A DNA stretch of 52,308 nucleotides from Candidatus Eiseniibacteriota bacterium (GTDB lineage: Bacteria; Eisenbacteria; RBG-16-71-46), in contig JANYBS010000033.1 in the NCBI GenBank assembly GCA_025360715.1, positions 1-52,308 on the forward strand. Direction: 5' to 3'. The notes beneath the pieces are model-generated. The model saw only the letters and a program-made list of their open reading frames with translations. It did no database searches and was not told the origin of the DNA. A program made the translations under genes and the position numbers. Below, piece after piece: positions 26,842 through 35,961 of this stretch; positions within the stretch are counted from its first letter, which is position 1; every line of letters starts with the position of its first letter.

Positions 26842-26939
26842 GGGAGCGAATGGGTTCTGGTGGACCCCGGGGACTTCAAATCCCGCGGTCGGGCGCGCAC
26901 AGCGTCCGAGGTGGGTTCGATTCCCACGCGTTCCCGCCA
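26842..26939 (+). tRNA. selC: tRNA-Sec (TCA)
   Basis: 98 bases with the hallmarks of selenocysteine tRNA: anticodon TCA in the loop CTTCAAA, an extended acceptor (GGGAGCG with CGTTCCC plus an A.G pair), a long variable arm (CGGGCGC-gcaca-GCGTCCG), a T-arm GTGGG-TTCGATT-CCCAC and an encoded GCCA end. The top pair of the anticodon stem appears to be a G.G mismatch. Directly downstream of selD, so the organism decodes UGA as selenocysteine. Confidence 0.95.
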
Positions 26940-26963
26940 ATCTTCAATCCGGCGCTGCTGGTC

Positions 26964-27578
26964 ATGCTGCTGGTGTGCATGGCAGAGGCATCACCCGCCT
27001 GCGCCGGGAGCGGCCCCGACAGTGCTGCCGTTCGGCCGGTCGCTGAGACGCCAGCCGTGCGGCCTGTCTCCGAGACCCCGGTCGCCCGTGACACGGTCCG
27101 CCGCACGTTGCCGGTACGCCATCTGCTCGACCAGCCGCGGTTCGTGATGCTCCGGTCGCTCGTGGTCCCGGGCTGGGGGCAGTTCCATAACCACAGCGTT
27201 GTTAAAGCCGGCGTCATCGCCGGACTCGAATCCTGGCTCATCGCGCGGGTGGTCCAGGACCATGGGGCACTGAACGATCTGCGAGCCCAGGTGGACGTCG
27301 CCAGGACCCGGGGGAGCGAGGCGGCTTACACGGACGCCGCGAACCGCTACAATGCCCGGCTCGAGCAATCCACCTCCCGTCTGTGGTTCCTGGGAGGGGC
27401 GCTCGCCTACTCACTCATCGACGCTTACGTCGACGCCAACTTCAAGGGCTTCGATGTGGAATTCCGACAGGACCCAGCGCTTCCCGGTGGTCCGCCGGTC
27501 GAGATCACGCCTGCCCGTCCGGGTGGCGGTGGTGCTCGCGGCGGCGGGATGCGCGCAGCACTCCGGTGGCACTTTTGA
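26964..27578 (+). CDS. DUF5683 domain protein
   Basis: 204 residues from the first ATG. The N-terminus is hydrophobic and ends SPACAG, a likely but short signal peptide; an upstream non-ATG start would lengthen it. The domain signature [17 protein letters not shown] is at about residues 61-77, with a hydrophobic stretch after it and another near [17 protein letters not shown]. The tail is Gly/Pro/Arg-rich. DUF5683 proteins are envelope proteins of unknown role, mainly in Bacteroidetes-related phyla. The stop overlaps the TTG start of lepA. Confidence 0.75.
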   Translation: MLLVCMAEASPACAGSGPDSAAVRPVAETPAVRPVSETPVARDTVRRTLPVRHLLDQPRFVMLRSLVVPGWGQFHNHSVVKAGVIAGLESWLIARVVQDHGALNDLRAQVDVARTRGSEAAYTDAANRYNARLEQSTSRLWFLGGALAYSLIDAYVDANFKGFDVEFRQDPALPGGPPVEITPARPGGGGARGGGMRAALRWHF

Positions 27579-29386
27579 GCGACCCGCGTCTCCAGAACAT
27601 CCGTAACTTCTGCATCGTCGCGCATATCGACCATGGAAAGAGCACGCTGGCCGACCGGCTGCTGGAGATCACGCACACGCTGACTCCGCAGCAGATGAAG
27701 GCCCAGGTACTCGACGACATGGACCTCGAGCGCGAGAAGGGCATCACGATCAAGTCACACGCGATCGCGATGGAATACCAGTCGACGGACGGCAAGACGT
27801 ACGAGCTGAACTTGATCGACACGCCCGGCCATGTCGACTTCACCTACGAGGTCTCGCGCAGCCTTGCCGCGTGCGAAGGCGCCATCCTCGTGGTCGACGC
27901 ATCGCAGGGTATCGAGGCGCAGACGCTTTCGAACTACTTCCTGGCGCGCGACCAGCACCTGACGATCGTGGGCGCGATCAACAAGGTCGACCTGCCTTCG
28001 GCGCGGCCCGACGAGGTGGCGCTCGAAGTCGAACACGTTGCCGGGGTGTCGGCCGAGAACGTGTGCCGCATCAGCGCCAAGACCGGTCTGGGCGTGCCCG
28101 AGTTGCTCGAGCGCGTCATCACCGACGTGCCACCGCCCTCGGGTGATCCCGATGGCCCGCTGCGCGCGTTGATCTTCGATTCGAAGTTCGACCAGTATCG
28201 CGGCGTGGTCTGTCTGGTACGCGTGGTCGACGGCCGCGTACGCATCGGCGACCGCATCCGCTTCCTGAGCAACGGCAAGGAATACGACGTCACCGAGGTC
28301 GGCAAGCTGCGCCTCAAGCTCGAAGCCGAGAAGGAGATCCACGCGGGTCAGGTGGGCTATATCGTGGCCGGCATCAAGTCGGTCGCCGACGCGCGCGTGG
28401 GCGATACGATCGGCGCCTCGGGTGACGAGGGCGCACTGGTGCTGCCGGGATTCCGCGAGACCAAGTCCATGGTCTTCTCGGGGCTGTACCCGATCGACGC
28501 CGAGCAGTACGAGGACCTGAAGGAAGCGCTCTCGAAGCTCAAGCTGAACGACGCATCGCTGATGTACGAGCCCGAGACATCGGTGGCACTCGGCTTCGGC
28601 TTCCGCGTCGGCTTCTTGGGCCTGCTGCACCTGGAGATCATCCAGGAGCGCTTGCGCCGCGAGTTCCAGATCGACCTGATCGCCACCACGCCGAGCGTGG
28701 AGTACCACGTGCTGCAGACGAACGGCGACTTCCTCAAGGTCGACAACCCGGCGAACCTCCCGCCGGTGCAGAACATCGAGGCGATCGAAGAGCCGATGGT
28801 GATCGCGCATGTGGTCACGCCGACGGAATACCTGGGCAACATCATGAAGCTCTGCCAGGACCGCCGCGGGCAGTTCGTGAACATGGTGCATCTCGAAGAG
28901 ACGCGCGTCCGGGTGGAGTACAAACTGCCGCTGGGCGAGATCGTGCTCGACTTCTATGACCGCCTCAAGAGCATCTCGCGCGGCTATGCTTCGCTCGACT
29001 ATGAGTTCTCGGGCCACCAGGGCGCCGATGTGGTCAAGCTCGACATCCTGCTCAACGGCGAGACCGTCGATGCGCTCAGCGCGATCGTGCACCGCGACAA
29101 GGCCTATACGTACGGCAGCTCGCTGTGCGAGAAACTCAAGGAATTGATCCCGCGGCAGATGTTCCAAGTCGCGATCCAAGCATCGATCGGCGGCAAGGTC
29201 ATCGCTCGCGAGACGATCGGCGCGATGCGCAAGAACGTCATCGCCAAATGTTACGGCGGTGACATCTCACGCAAGCGCAAGCTGCTCGAGAAACAGAAGG
29301 AAGGCAAACGCCGTATGAAGCAGATCGGAACAGTCGAAGTGCCGCAGGAAGCATTCCTCGCGGTGCTCAAAGTCGATCGCAGTTAG
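27575..29386 (+). CDS. lepA: elongation factor 4
   Basis: Ribosome-bound GTPase that promotes back-translocation. 603 residues, full length. G1 AHIDHGKST (residues 16-24), [16 protein letters not shown] switch [13 protein letters not shown] and the C-terminal EF4 domain with [23 protein letters not shown] and [10 protein letters not shown]. The only suitable start is TTG at 27575, overlapping the previous stop as TTGA and giving the usual [14 protein letters not shown] opening. Confidence 0.96.
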   Translation: MSDPRLQNIRNFCIVAHIDHGKSTLADRLLEITHTLTPQQMKAQVLDDMDLEREKGITIKSHAIAMEYQSTDGKTYELNLIDTPGHVDFTYEVSRSLAACEGAILVVDASQGIEAQTLSNYFLARDQHLTIVGAINKVDLPSARPDEVALEVEHVAGVSAENVCRISAKTGLGVPELLERVITDVPPPSGDPDGPLRALIFDSKFDQYRGVVCLVRVVDGRVRIGDRIRFLSNGKEYDVTEVGKLRLKLEAEKEIHAGQVGYIVAGIKSVADARVGDTIGASGDEGALVLPGFRETKSMVFSGLYPIDAEQYEDLKEALSKLKLNDASLMYEPETSVALGFGFRVGFLGLLHLEIIQERLRREFQIDLIATTPSVEYHVLQTNGDFLKVDNPANLPPVQNIEAIEEPMVIAHVVTPTEYLGNIMKLCQDRRGQFVNMVHLEETRVRVEYKLPLGEIVLDFYDRLKSISRGYASLDYEFSGHQGADVVKLDILLNGETVDALSAIVHRDKAYTYGSSLCEKLKELIPRQMFQVAIQASIGGKVIARETIGAMRKNVIAKCYGGDISRKRKLLEKQKEGKRRMKQIGTVEVPQEAFLAVLKVDRS

Positions 29387-29421
29387 TCCGGACTCGTCCG
29401 TTGTCAGACAAGAGGGGACCC

Positions 29422-30060
29422 ATGGCGAAAGCCAACCTGAAGCCGAAGTCGCAGGTCCAGGAGTACACCGAAGCCATCCTCTGGGCGGTCGTGCTCACGC
29501 TGTTCCTGCGCGCGTTCGTGATCCAGGCGTTCCGGATCCCGTCGGAGTCCATGTGCGACACGCTGCTCGTGGGCGACTTCCTGTTCGTGAACAAGTTCGA
29601 GTACGGCCCCAAGATCCCGTTCACGCACATCCGCCTGCCCGGGCTGCATGCGCCAAGACGCGGTGATGTAGTCGTCTTCCAGTGGCCCGTCGATCCGAGC
29701 AAGGACTTCATCAAACGCTGCATCGCCACTGGCGGCCAGACGCTCGAGATGAAGCACAAGGATGCTTACGTCGACGGCAAGAAACTCGTCGAGCCGTACA
29801 TCAAGCACATCTACGAGAACGAGGAACCCGAGGGCTACACGAACCGGGACAACTACCGTCCGCCCACAGTGCCGCCGGGTGAGTTGTTCATGATGGGCGA
29901 TAACCGCGACAACTCGAACGACAGCCGGTTCTGGGGCACGGTCAAGATGGACCTGGTCAAGGGCCGCGCGATGTTCATCTACTTCTCGACGGGTGGCGAC
30001 CAGTGGTGGAACGGGCTGTTCAACATCCGCGTGGGCCGGATGTTCCGCGTCATCCACTGA
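29422..30060 (+). CDS. lepB: signal peptidase I
   Basis: Cleaves signal peptides of exported proteins at the inner membrane. 212 residues. One membrane helix (about 17-36) precedes the catalytic Ser43 in PSESM; the general base Lys98 lies in DFIKRCIATGG, and the conserved box MGDNRDNSNDSR follows. GAGGGG precedes the ATG. It follows lepA by 35 bases, a widespread gene order. Confidence 0.95.
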   Translation: MAKANLKPKSQVQEYTEAILWAVVLTLFLRAFVIQAFRIPSESMCDTLLVGDFLFVNKFEYGPKIPFTHIRLPGLHAPRRGDVVVFQWPVDPSKDFIKRCIATGGQTLEMKHKDAYVDGKKLVEPYIKHIYENEEPEGYTNRDNYRPPTVPPGELFMMGDNRDNSNDSRFWGTVKMDLVKGRAMFIYFSTGGDQWWNGLFNIRVGRMFRVIH

Positions 30061-31256
30061 GTGATCCGCTGAGCCCGGACGGACCCGGGGCGGACGCGCG
30101 CGCGCGCGCGCGCACGGCGCTCTACGTGCATGTGCCGTTCTGTGCGGTGCAGTGTTCGTACTGTCACTTCTCCAAGGGTCCGCTCACGTCCCTCGCGCTC
30201 GAGCGCTGGTTCACCGGCCTCGAGCGCGAAGTGCGTCTGCGCGAGCCGCTGGCCCGTGGCGCCAGCTTCTCCAGCCTGTTCTTCGGCGGCGGCACGCCGT
30301 CGGTGCTCAGCTCGCGCCACTTCGGGCGGCTCATGACACTGCTGCGCGGCAGTTTTGCTATCGCTCCCGATGCCGAGATCACGCTCGAAGCGAATCCCGA
30401 ATCGGTGAAGCCATCGCTACTCGACACGTGGCGCGCGAACGGCGTGAACCGCCTGAGCATGGGCGCGCAGAGCTTCGAGCCCGCCGAACTGCGCGCGCTC
30501 GGGCGCATCCACGATGAGCATCGCCCGGATGCGGCGGTGCGACTCGCGCGCACGCACGGCTTCGAGCGCGTGTCGGTGGATCTCATGTTCGCGTACCCGG
30601 GCCACACGAGCGAGGCTTTCGCGCGCTCACTCACGCGCGCGCTCGAGTTGGGGGTGGAGCACCTCTCGTGCTACTGCTACATCACCGAAGCCGGCACGCC
30701 GCTGGGCGACGCCGTGCTCGCCGGCGCGCAGGTGCTGCCCGACGACGACGCGCAGGCGGCACTCTATGCGGCGCTCGAGTCCACGTGCGCGGCGGCAGGT
30801 TTCGCGCCCTACGAGACGAGCAATTTCTGCCGCCCAGGCGCCGAGGCGCGCCACAACCTCACCTACTGGCTGCGGCGCGACTACCTCGCTCTGGGGCCAT
30901 CCGCGCACGGGCTCTGGCGCGGTCAGCGCTACGCGAACCATTTCGCGTTGGCGGATTGGGCGGGGGCGCTGGAGCAAGGCGAGGCTCCGCATGCGGATCA
31001 CGAGATCGTGACACCGGGCCACGCCGCCGATGAGATCGTGCTACTGGGCTTGCGGCTCGCCAGCGGCCTGTGGCAGGGCGATCACGAGGGCGCCCTGTGG
31101 CAAGCGGTGATCGAGCGATACGGTGACGCGTTCCTGGCCGCCCAGACGCAGGGGAGGCTCGAGGCCACGGCGCAGGGCTGGCGGATCCCTGCTGCGCACC
31201 GGTTCGTCGCGGACGACACCATCGCCTGGCTGGCCGCGCGTTCCTCGGGAAGTTGA
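30003..31256 (+). CDS. hemW: HemW-like radical SAM protein
   Basis: Heme-chaperone-like member of the oxygen-independent coproporphyrinogen oxidase family. The 4Fe-4S motif is CAVQCSYC, followed by FFGGGTPSVLSS, EANPESVKPSLL, NRLSMGAQSFEPAELRALGR, and YETSNFCRPG with RHNLTYW. True HemW usually reads HxPFCxxxCxYCDF; here it is HVPFCAVQCSYCHF. The start is unsure: GTG 30003 or 30006 overlaps lepB by over 50 bases, while a CTG at 30057 would overlap the lepB stop like other genes here. A (CG)9 tract lies near the N-terminal coding part. Confidence 0.85.
   Translation: MVERAVQHPRGPDVPRHPLSDPLSPDGPGADARARARTALYVHVPFCAVQCSYCHFSKGPLTSLALERWFTGLEREVRLREPLARGASFSSLFFGGGTPSVLSSRHFGRLMTLLRGSFAIAPDAEITLEANPESVKPSLLDTWRANGVNRLSMGAQSFEPAELRALGRIHDEHRPDAAVRLARTHGFERVSVDLMFAYPGHTSEAFARSLTRALELGVEHLSCYCYITEAGTPLGDAVLAGAQVLPDDDAQAALYAALESTCAAAGFAPYETSNFCRPGAEARHNLTYWLRRDYLALGPSAHGLWRGQRYANHFALADWAGALEQGEAPHADHEIVTPGHAADEIVLLGLRLASGLWQGDHEGALWQAVIERYGDAFLAAQTQGRLEATAQGWRIPAAHRFVADDTIAWLAARSSGS
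30095..30113 (+). repeat. CG dinucleotide repeat in hemW 5' end
   Basis: Nineteen alternating C and G bases (nine CG units plus C) encode the Ala-Arg run before the conserved TALYVHVPF of HemW. Replication slippage here would shift the frame if translation starts upstream. Confidence 0.85.
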
Positions 31257-31281
31257 CCTGCGTCGCACGCGTCCCTAGAGT
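31253..31281 (+). promoter_or_regulatory. sigma-70 promoter for hrcA-grpE-dnaJ
   Basis: TTGACC (31253-31258), 17-base spacer, TAGAGT (31276-31281). The -35 overlaps the hemW stop codon. Transcription would begin near 31288, giving a leader of about 64 bases. I find no CIRCE inverted repeat (TTAGCACTC-N9-GAGTGCTAA), although HrcA is encoded next. Confidence 0.72.
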
Positions 31282-31351
31282 CTTCGCCCGGCGCGCCGTC
31301 AAGGCGCCGCCGCGCATCCTTGTGAGGAGTGGAAGGAAGGTCGCCAGGATC

Positions 31352-32398
31352 ATGTCCAACCCAGCTTTCCCGGGCCGTCTGCAGCCGGGGGACCCCGAGC
31401 TCAGTGAGCGCCAGCGCGACGTGTTCGCCGCGCTGCTGACCCTGCATGGCCGCGCCGCGCGCGCCGTGGGTTCGGGACGCTTGGCGCAGGAGTCGTCGCT
31501 GCGCATGAGCAGCGCCAGTGTGCGCGCCGTGCTCGGCGAACTCGAGGATCTGGGATTGCTCGAACGTGGCCGAGGCTCATCGGCGCGCGTGCCGAGTTCC
31601 ACGGGCTATGAGTATTTCGTGCGCGCGCTCTTGGAGCCGGCGGTGTTGCCGCCGCATGTCATCGCCGCAATCGACGCGCAGCTCACGCAGTCCACGCGCG
31701 ACGTCGAGAGCCTGTTCCACGAGGCTTCGCGGCTCCTCGCGTCCGTCACGGGCCAGCTGGGCCTGGCGCTGGCCAGCTCGCTCGACGATGAACGCCTGGT
31801 CGGCCTCGACCTGGAACCGCTCGGCGAGCGCCGCGCGATGCTGGTGCTCGGTCTGGGCGGACACAGCACGCGCACGCTGCTGCTGGAGCTCGACACGCCG
31901 CTCGAGCGCGCCGACCTGGAGCCCGTGCAAGCCGTATTGCGCGAGCGTCTGCTCGGACATCTGCTGGGCGAGGTGCGCGCGCGGCTGGCGCAGGATCCCG
32001 CGCTCGCGCGCACCACGGCATTGCGCATCGTCGCGCGCGCGGCGGCCTCGAGTTGGACGCGCACGGCCCAGACGCCATTGCTCTCGGCGGGCGCCGGGCA
32101 CATGGCCGGCCAGCCCGAGTTCGCGGCTGCGGGTTCGCTGGGGCCGGTGCTCGAAGTGCTCGACAATGGCGATCCGCTGAATCGACTGATGGTCTCCGGC
32201 ATCGAGGGACATGTGGGAGTGCGTGTCGGCGTCGATGAGACCCACGCGCTCTCCGCGTGCAGCCTCGTCAGCTTCCCGCTGCCAGGAGCGTTCCTGGGCG
32301 CCGTCGGCGTCCTGGGGCCCCGGCGCATGGATTACGCGTTCACGCTCGCGGTCGTCGACCGCGTCGGGACGCGCGTCGCCGACCTGCTGTCGGCTTAG
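31352..32398 (+). CDS. hrcA: heat-inducible transcription repressor HrcA
   Basis: Represses chaperone operons by binding CIRCE operators, with GroEL as co-factor. 348 residues: N-terminal winged helix (SERQRDVFAALLTLHGRAARAVGS, in two helices, then MSSASVRAVLGELEDLGLLE), the family GYEYFVRAL block, and a C-terminal domain with HVGVRVGVDE, GPRRMDYAFTLAVVDRV. ATG 31352 gives the standard N-terminus. It leads grpE and dnaJ. No CIRCE is visible in front, so autoregulation may use another site. Confidence 0.93.
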   Translation: MSNPAFPGRLQPGDPELSERQRDVFAALLTLHGRAARAVGSGRLAQESSLRMSSASVRAVLGELEDLGLLERGRGSSARVPSSTGYEYFVRALLEPAVLPPHVIAAIDAQLTQSTRDVESLFHEASRLLASVTGQLGLALASSLDDERLVGLDLEPLGERRAMLVLGLGGHSTRTLLLELDTPLERADLEPVQAVLRERLLGHLLGEVRARLAQDPALARTTALRIVARAAASSWTRTAQTPLLSAGAGHMAGQPEFAAAGSLGPVLEVLDNGDPLNRLMVSGIEGHVGVRVGVDETHALSACSLVSFPLPGAFLGAVGVLGPRRMDYAFTLAVVDRVGTRVADLLSA

Positions 32399-32417
32399 CC
32401 CGCACATATCTCCCAGG

Positions 32418-32432
32418 GGACCCTTCGGGTCC
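32418..32432 (+). other. intercistronic hairpin between hrcA and grpE
   Basis: GGACCC-TTC-GGGTCC, a perfect 6-bp stem with a three-base loop, 20 bases before the grpE ATG. There is no T-run, so it is more likely an mRNA processing or stability element than a terminator. Confidence 0.5.
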
Positions 32433-32451
32433 GGCAAAGGATGCTGCCCAT

Positions 32452-33036
32452 ATGATGGAAGACGTCCGTGACACCGCCGGCGCGAGCGCGCCGGAGCCGG
32501 AAGCCGGGTCGCTGCCGGGGGAAGATGCGATGCAGTCACCCGAGGCCGAGGCGTTTGCCTCTGGCACTGCAGCAGGCGAGAGCCTGCCGCCGGTCGATAC
32601 GACCGACTACAAGGACCGCTGGCTGCGCACCGAGGCGGAACTGCAGAACTTCCGCCGGCGCGCCGTGCGCGACCGTGAGGAGAGCGTGCGGCTGACCGAA
32701 GACCGGCTGCTGCTCGAATACGTGAGCGTGCTCGATGACCTGGAGCGCGCATTGGCGGCGATGTCGAGCGAACAGGCCGCCGAGCCGTGGGCACAGGGCG
32801 TGGCGCTGACCGCGCAGCGCCTGCGCGAAGTACTCTCGCGCAATGGCGTCACGGTGATCGACGCGGTGGGCAAGGCGTTCGATCCACAATTCCATGAGGC
32901 GCTGCTCGAGATCGACGCGCCCGAGGGGGTGCTGCCGGGTCAGGTCGCGCAGGTCGCCGTGAGCGGTTATCGCCGCGGCGAGCGGGCGTTGCGCGCAGCG
33001 CGAGTCGTGGTCGCGCGGGCCAAGACGGACATCTGA
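32452..33036 (+). CDS. grpE: nucleotide exchange factor GrpE
   Basis: Exchanges ADP for ATP on DnaK. 194 residues: an acidic disordered head (about 1-50), the long coiled coil beginning [19 protein letters not shown], and the beta domain with [15 protein letters not shown] and [23 protein letters not shown]. Two adjacent ATG codons (32452, 32455) are possible starts. It is followed two bases later by dnaJ; dnaK is not between them. Confidence 0.95.
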   Translation: MMEDVRDTAGASAPEPEAGSLPGEDAMQSPEAEAFASGTAAGESLPPVDTTDYKDRWLRTEAELQNFRRRAVRDREESVRLTEDRLLLEYVSVLDDLERALAAMSSEQAAEPWAQGVALTAQRLREVLSRNGVTVIDAVGKAFDPQFHEALLEIDAPEGVLPGQVAQVAVSGYRRGERALRAARVVVARAKTDI

Positions 33037-33038
33037 GC

Positions 33039-34193
33039 ATGGCCGCAAAGCGTGATTTCTACGAGATCCTCGCGGTCGCCAAGGGTGCCAGCGAGGACGA
33101 GGTCAAGAAGGCGTATCGCAAGGTCGCGATGCAATTCCATCCGGACCGCAACCCGGGCGATAAAGACGCTGAGGCGAAGTTCAAAGAGGCGACTGAGGCC
33201 TACGAAGTGCTGCGTGACGCCGACAAGCGCGCGCGTTACGACCAGCTCGGGCACGCCGGCGTCGGCAGCCCTGGGCAGCAGCAGGCGTATGACGCCAGCG
33301 GCTTCGATCTTGCCGACGCGTTGCGCGCGTTCATGCGCGACTTCGGCGCCGGCGGCGACGCCGGCTTCGAGGACATGTTCGGCGGGGGCGGCAGCGGCAG
33401 AAGTCGCGGGCCCTCTCGCGGCGACGATCTGCAAGTGCGGCTGCCGCTGACGCTGGAGGAGATCGCCGCAGGCGTCGAGAAGAAGATCCGCGTCAAACAT
33501 CTCAAGCGGTGCGGCACGTGCGATGGACGCGGTGGCAAAGGCGAGAAGTCCTGTTCGCAGTGCGGCGGCCGCGGCCAGGTGCGGCGAGTGCAGCAGACCA
33601 TGTTCGGCCAGTTCGTGAACGTGACCGCATGCCCGCGCTGCGAAGGCGAAGGCAGCATCGTGAGCGAGCCGTGCAAGACCTGTGGCGGCGATGGGCGCGC
33701 GAGCGAGACCGAGACGGTCTCCGTCAAGGTGCCGGCCGGTGTCGCGAACGGCAACTACATCCCGTTGCGCGGCCTGGGTGACGCCGGCCGGCGCAGCGGA
33801 CCCGCGGGCGACCTGATCGTGCTCATCGAGGAGAAGGCGCACGAGGTATTCGAACGCCGCGCGGATGACCTTTACCTGGAGATGCCGGTGAGCTTCACCA
33901 CGCTCGCGCTCGGCGGCCGCATCGACGTGCCATTGCTCGGGGACCACACGCACGGCATCGACGTGCAGGCGGGCAGCCCCAGCGGTCATGTGGTGCGTGT
34001 GCGCGGCAAGGGTCTTCCGGGCCTGCGTGGCGGCAAGGGCGATATGCTCGTGAGGCTGCTCGTGTGGGTGCCGAACCGATTGCCGGGCGCCGAGAAGAAG
34101 TTGCTCGAGGAACTGCGCAAGGGCGAAGGCCTCACGCCGCCCAAGCCGTCGCGCTCGGTCTTCGAGAAGGTCCGCAGCGCTTACGATGAGTGA
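33039..34193 (+). CDS. dnaJ: chaperone DnaJ
   Basis: Type I J-protein that delivers substrates to DnaK and triggers ATP hydrolysis. 384 residues: J domain with HPD at 34-36, Gly/Phe-rich linker (about 75-125, with FGGGGSG), four zinc motifs ([32 protein letters not shown]) and two C-terminal substrate domains. It overlaps the next gene by eight bases. Confidence 0.97.
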   Translation: MAAKRDFYEILAVAKGASEDEVKKAYRKVAMQFHPDRNPGDKDAEAKFKEATEAYEVLRDADKRARYDQLGHAGVGSPGQQQAYDASGFDLADALRAFMRDFGAGGDAGFEDMFGGGGSGRSRGPSRGDDLQVRLPLTLEEIAAGVEKKIRVKHLKRCGTCDGRGGKGEKSCSQCGGRGQVRRVQQTMFGQFVNVTACPRCEGEGSIVSEPCKTCGGDGRASETETVSVKVPAGVANGNYIPLRGLGDAGRRSGPAGDLIVLIEEKAHEVFERRADDLYLEMPVSFTTLALGGRIDVPLLGDHTHGIDVQAGSPSGHVVRVRGKGLPGLRGGKGDMLVRLLVWVPNRLPGAEKKLLEELRKGEGLTPPKPSRSVFEKVRSAYDE

Positions 34194-34944
34194 CGCGGCG
34201 CCGGGCTTCCTGTACCTGCGCGCCGTCCCGGCGGTGGGCCAGGAGTTCGAGCCCGACGCGGACGAAGCGCATTACCTCTCGCGAGTGGTGCGCGCCCGCC
34301 CCGGCGAGCGCGTGACCGCCAGCGATGGCTGCGGCGCACTGGCGACGCTCGAGGTCCTGGTCTCGCGGCCCGGCGTGCGGCTGCGCGTGCTCGCCCGCGA
34401 ATGCATCGCGCGCACGAGTGTCTGGACGCTCCTATGCGGCGCACCCGAAGGCGACCGCGCCGACTGGCTGATCGAGAAACTGGCCGAGTTAGGCGTGGCG
34501 GTCTTCCAACCCGTGCATACCCAGCGCGCCGAGTGGGAGCGGGCCGATGCCCGGCGCGAGCGCTGGCAGCGGCTTGCGGTCGCGGCGCTGCGGCAATCGC
34601 GCAGCGCTTGGCTGCTCGAGATCCGCGAGCCGGTCGCGCTGGCGGACTGGCTCGCCCAGGCGCCAACCGGGCCCGAAGCAGGGGAGCGCCGGGTTCTCGC
34701 CAGCGCGAGCGGGGCTCCCGCTTCGATCGCCACTTCGCCCATCCAGGGTGCGATCGTGGGCGCGGTCGGTCCCTCGCCAGGTTTCTCAGAGGACGAGCTC
34801 AAGCGCTTGCAGATGCATGGCTTCGAAGGCGTCGCGCTGGCAGGAAACCGGTTGCGCACGGAGACCGCCGCGATGGCGCTCGCGAGCTGGTGGGCGGCGG
34901 CCGATACTCTTGCTGCCCCGCGGCTTGGGGCCGGCCCGGCTTGA
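34186..34944 (+). CDS. rsmE: 16S rRNA (uracil1498-N3)-methyltransferase RsmE
   Basis: SPOUT-class methyltransferase acting on U1498 of 16S rRNA. 252 residues: N-terminal PUA-like domain ([18 protein letters not shown]), then the knotted domain with [48 protein letters not shown] and the signature [16 protein letters not shown]. The usual VGPEGG reads VGPSPG. rsmE after dnaJ is a common arrangement; the two overlap by eight bases. Confidence 0.92.
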   Translation: MSDAAPGFLYLRAVPAVGQEFEPDADEAHYLSRVVRARPGERVTASDGCGALATLEVLVSRPGVRLRVLARECIARTSVWTLLCGAPEGDRADWLIEKLAELGVAVFQPVHTQRAEWERADARRERWQRLAVAALRQSRSAWLLEIREPVALADWLAQAPTGPEAGERRVLASASGAPASIATSPIQGAIVGAVGPSPGFSEDELKRLQMHGFEGVALAGNRLRTETAAMALASWWAAADTLAAPRLGAGPA

Positions 34945-34970
34945 CGTTCTAGCGCGGGCGGCCATAGACT
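34941..34970 (+). promoter_or_regulatory. sigma-70 promoter for rpsU
   Basis: TTGACG (34941-34946), 18-base spacer, TAGACT (34965-34970). The -35 overlaps the rsmE stop. Transcription would start near 34977 and give a leader of about 107 bases before rpsU, long enough for control by structure. Confidence 0.65.
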
Positions 34971-35083
34971 ACGGGTTACGAGTCTTGCGTCGCGGTTCCC
35001 CACGAGCCCGGACGCCGGTTGGTCATCCACTTCATCTCTTTCTCTCCCAGGAAAGATGTCGGGTTTGGAGAGGGGGGAATTCA

Positions 35084-35278
35084 TTGCCAGGTATCAGGGT
35101 GAAGGAAGGCGAGTCCTTCGAGAGCGCCCTGCGTCGTTTCAAGAAGAAGTGTGAGAAGGCCGGCATCATGGCGGACCTTCGCCGTCATCAGCACTTCGAG
35201 AAGCCCAGTGAGCGGCGCAAGCGCAAGATGAACGCCGCGAAGCGCAAGAATATGGCGCGTCGGGCTTCGGAGAACTAG
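35084..35278 (+). CDS. rpsU: 30S ribosomal protein S21
   Basis: 64-residue basic ribosomal protein of the small subunit. The N-terminus [20 protein letters not shown] and the later KPSERRKRK and Lys/Arg-rich tail are typical. It starts at TTG 35084, preceded by GGAGAGGGGGG, an exceptionally strong ribosome site. A rare start codon with a very strong site suggests controlled expression. Confidence 0.95.
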   Translation: MPGIRVKEGESFESALRRFKKKCEKAGIMADLRRHQHFEKPSERRKRKMNAAKRKNMARRASEN

Positions 35279-35284
35279 ACGCCT

Positions 35285-35854
35285 CTGGACGTACTTCATA
35301 CGATCTCATGGCTGGACTGGGCCCTTGCGGCCGTCCTGCTCCTATTCGTGATACGCGGACTCCTGCGCGGTACCATCGCGCAGGTTTTCGCGTTCTGTGG
35401 GCTGCTCATCGGCATCTGGGCCGCATCGTGGGTTTCGCAGTGGGTCGGCGGGCACTGGCACGATGCGCGCCCGGCGCTGGTGTATGGCGCGCTGCGCTGG
35501 ATCGTGGCCGTGCTCGCAGGCATGGCGGTCGCCTCGCTCTTCCAGTGGTGGGGGGAGCATGTGGCCAAGGCCACTCACGACGGACCTTTCGGTTGGATCG
35601 ATCGCGTCGTCGGCGCGTTCGTGGGGGCCGCGTTCGGTCTCACGCTCGTCGCGCTGCTCGCGCTTGCGGCGGTGCAGGCACCATTGCTGGGATCGCTTCG
35701 CGCCGTCGCGGCGCGTAGCATGTTCGTGGCCCCACTCGTGCGCGGTGGTACCCGGCTGACCGCGCTGCCCGAGGTGGTGTTCCCCGGCAGCCGCTGGCTG
35801 CATGCCCAGTATGTCGCCGCGGAGAAGCGTATCGGCTCGTCTCGCTCCCATTGA
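35285..35854 (+). CDS. CvpA-family membrane protein
   Basis: About 189 residues if translation begins at CTG 35285. Four hydrophobic segments: WLDWALAAVLLLFVIRG, TIAQVFAFCGLLIGIWAA, WIVAVLAGMAVASLF and VVGAFVGAAFGLTLVALLAL. The LDW...RGLLRG pattern is the CvpA family opening. There is no ATG, GTG or TTG in frame between the rpsU stop (same frame, 35276-35278) and GTG 35348. A GTG 35348 start would cut off most of the first helix. GGAGAA lies ten bases before the CTG. Its function is uncertain; CvpA was linked to colicin V production and purine gene control. Confidence 0.72.
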   Translation: MDVLHTISWLDWALAAVLLLFVIRGLLRGTIAQVFAFCGLLIGIWAASWVSQWVGGHWHDARPALVYGALRWIVAVLAGMAVASLFQWWGEHVAKATHDGPFGWIDRVVGAFVGAAFGLTLVALLALAAVQAPLLGSLRAVAARSMFVAPLVRGGTRLTALPEVVFPGSRWLHAQYVAAEKRIGSSRSH

Positions 35855-35961
35855 GGGGCCGGGGCATCTGAACCCGCTGAACCCTCAGGCGCCCAGCGCA
35901 TGGGGCGCAGCATGCGGCACTCCCACCACCCGCACCGGACGCCCGGAGACCCGAGACCCCC

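Noticed and set aside
31259-31351. CIRCE element before hrcA
   Set aside because: No TTAGCACTC / GAGTGCTAA pair; the GC-rich repeats present are unrelated.
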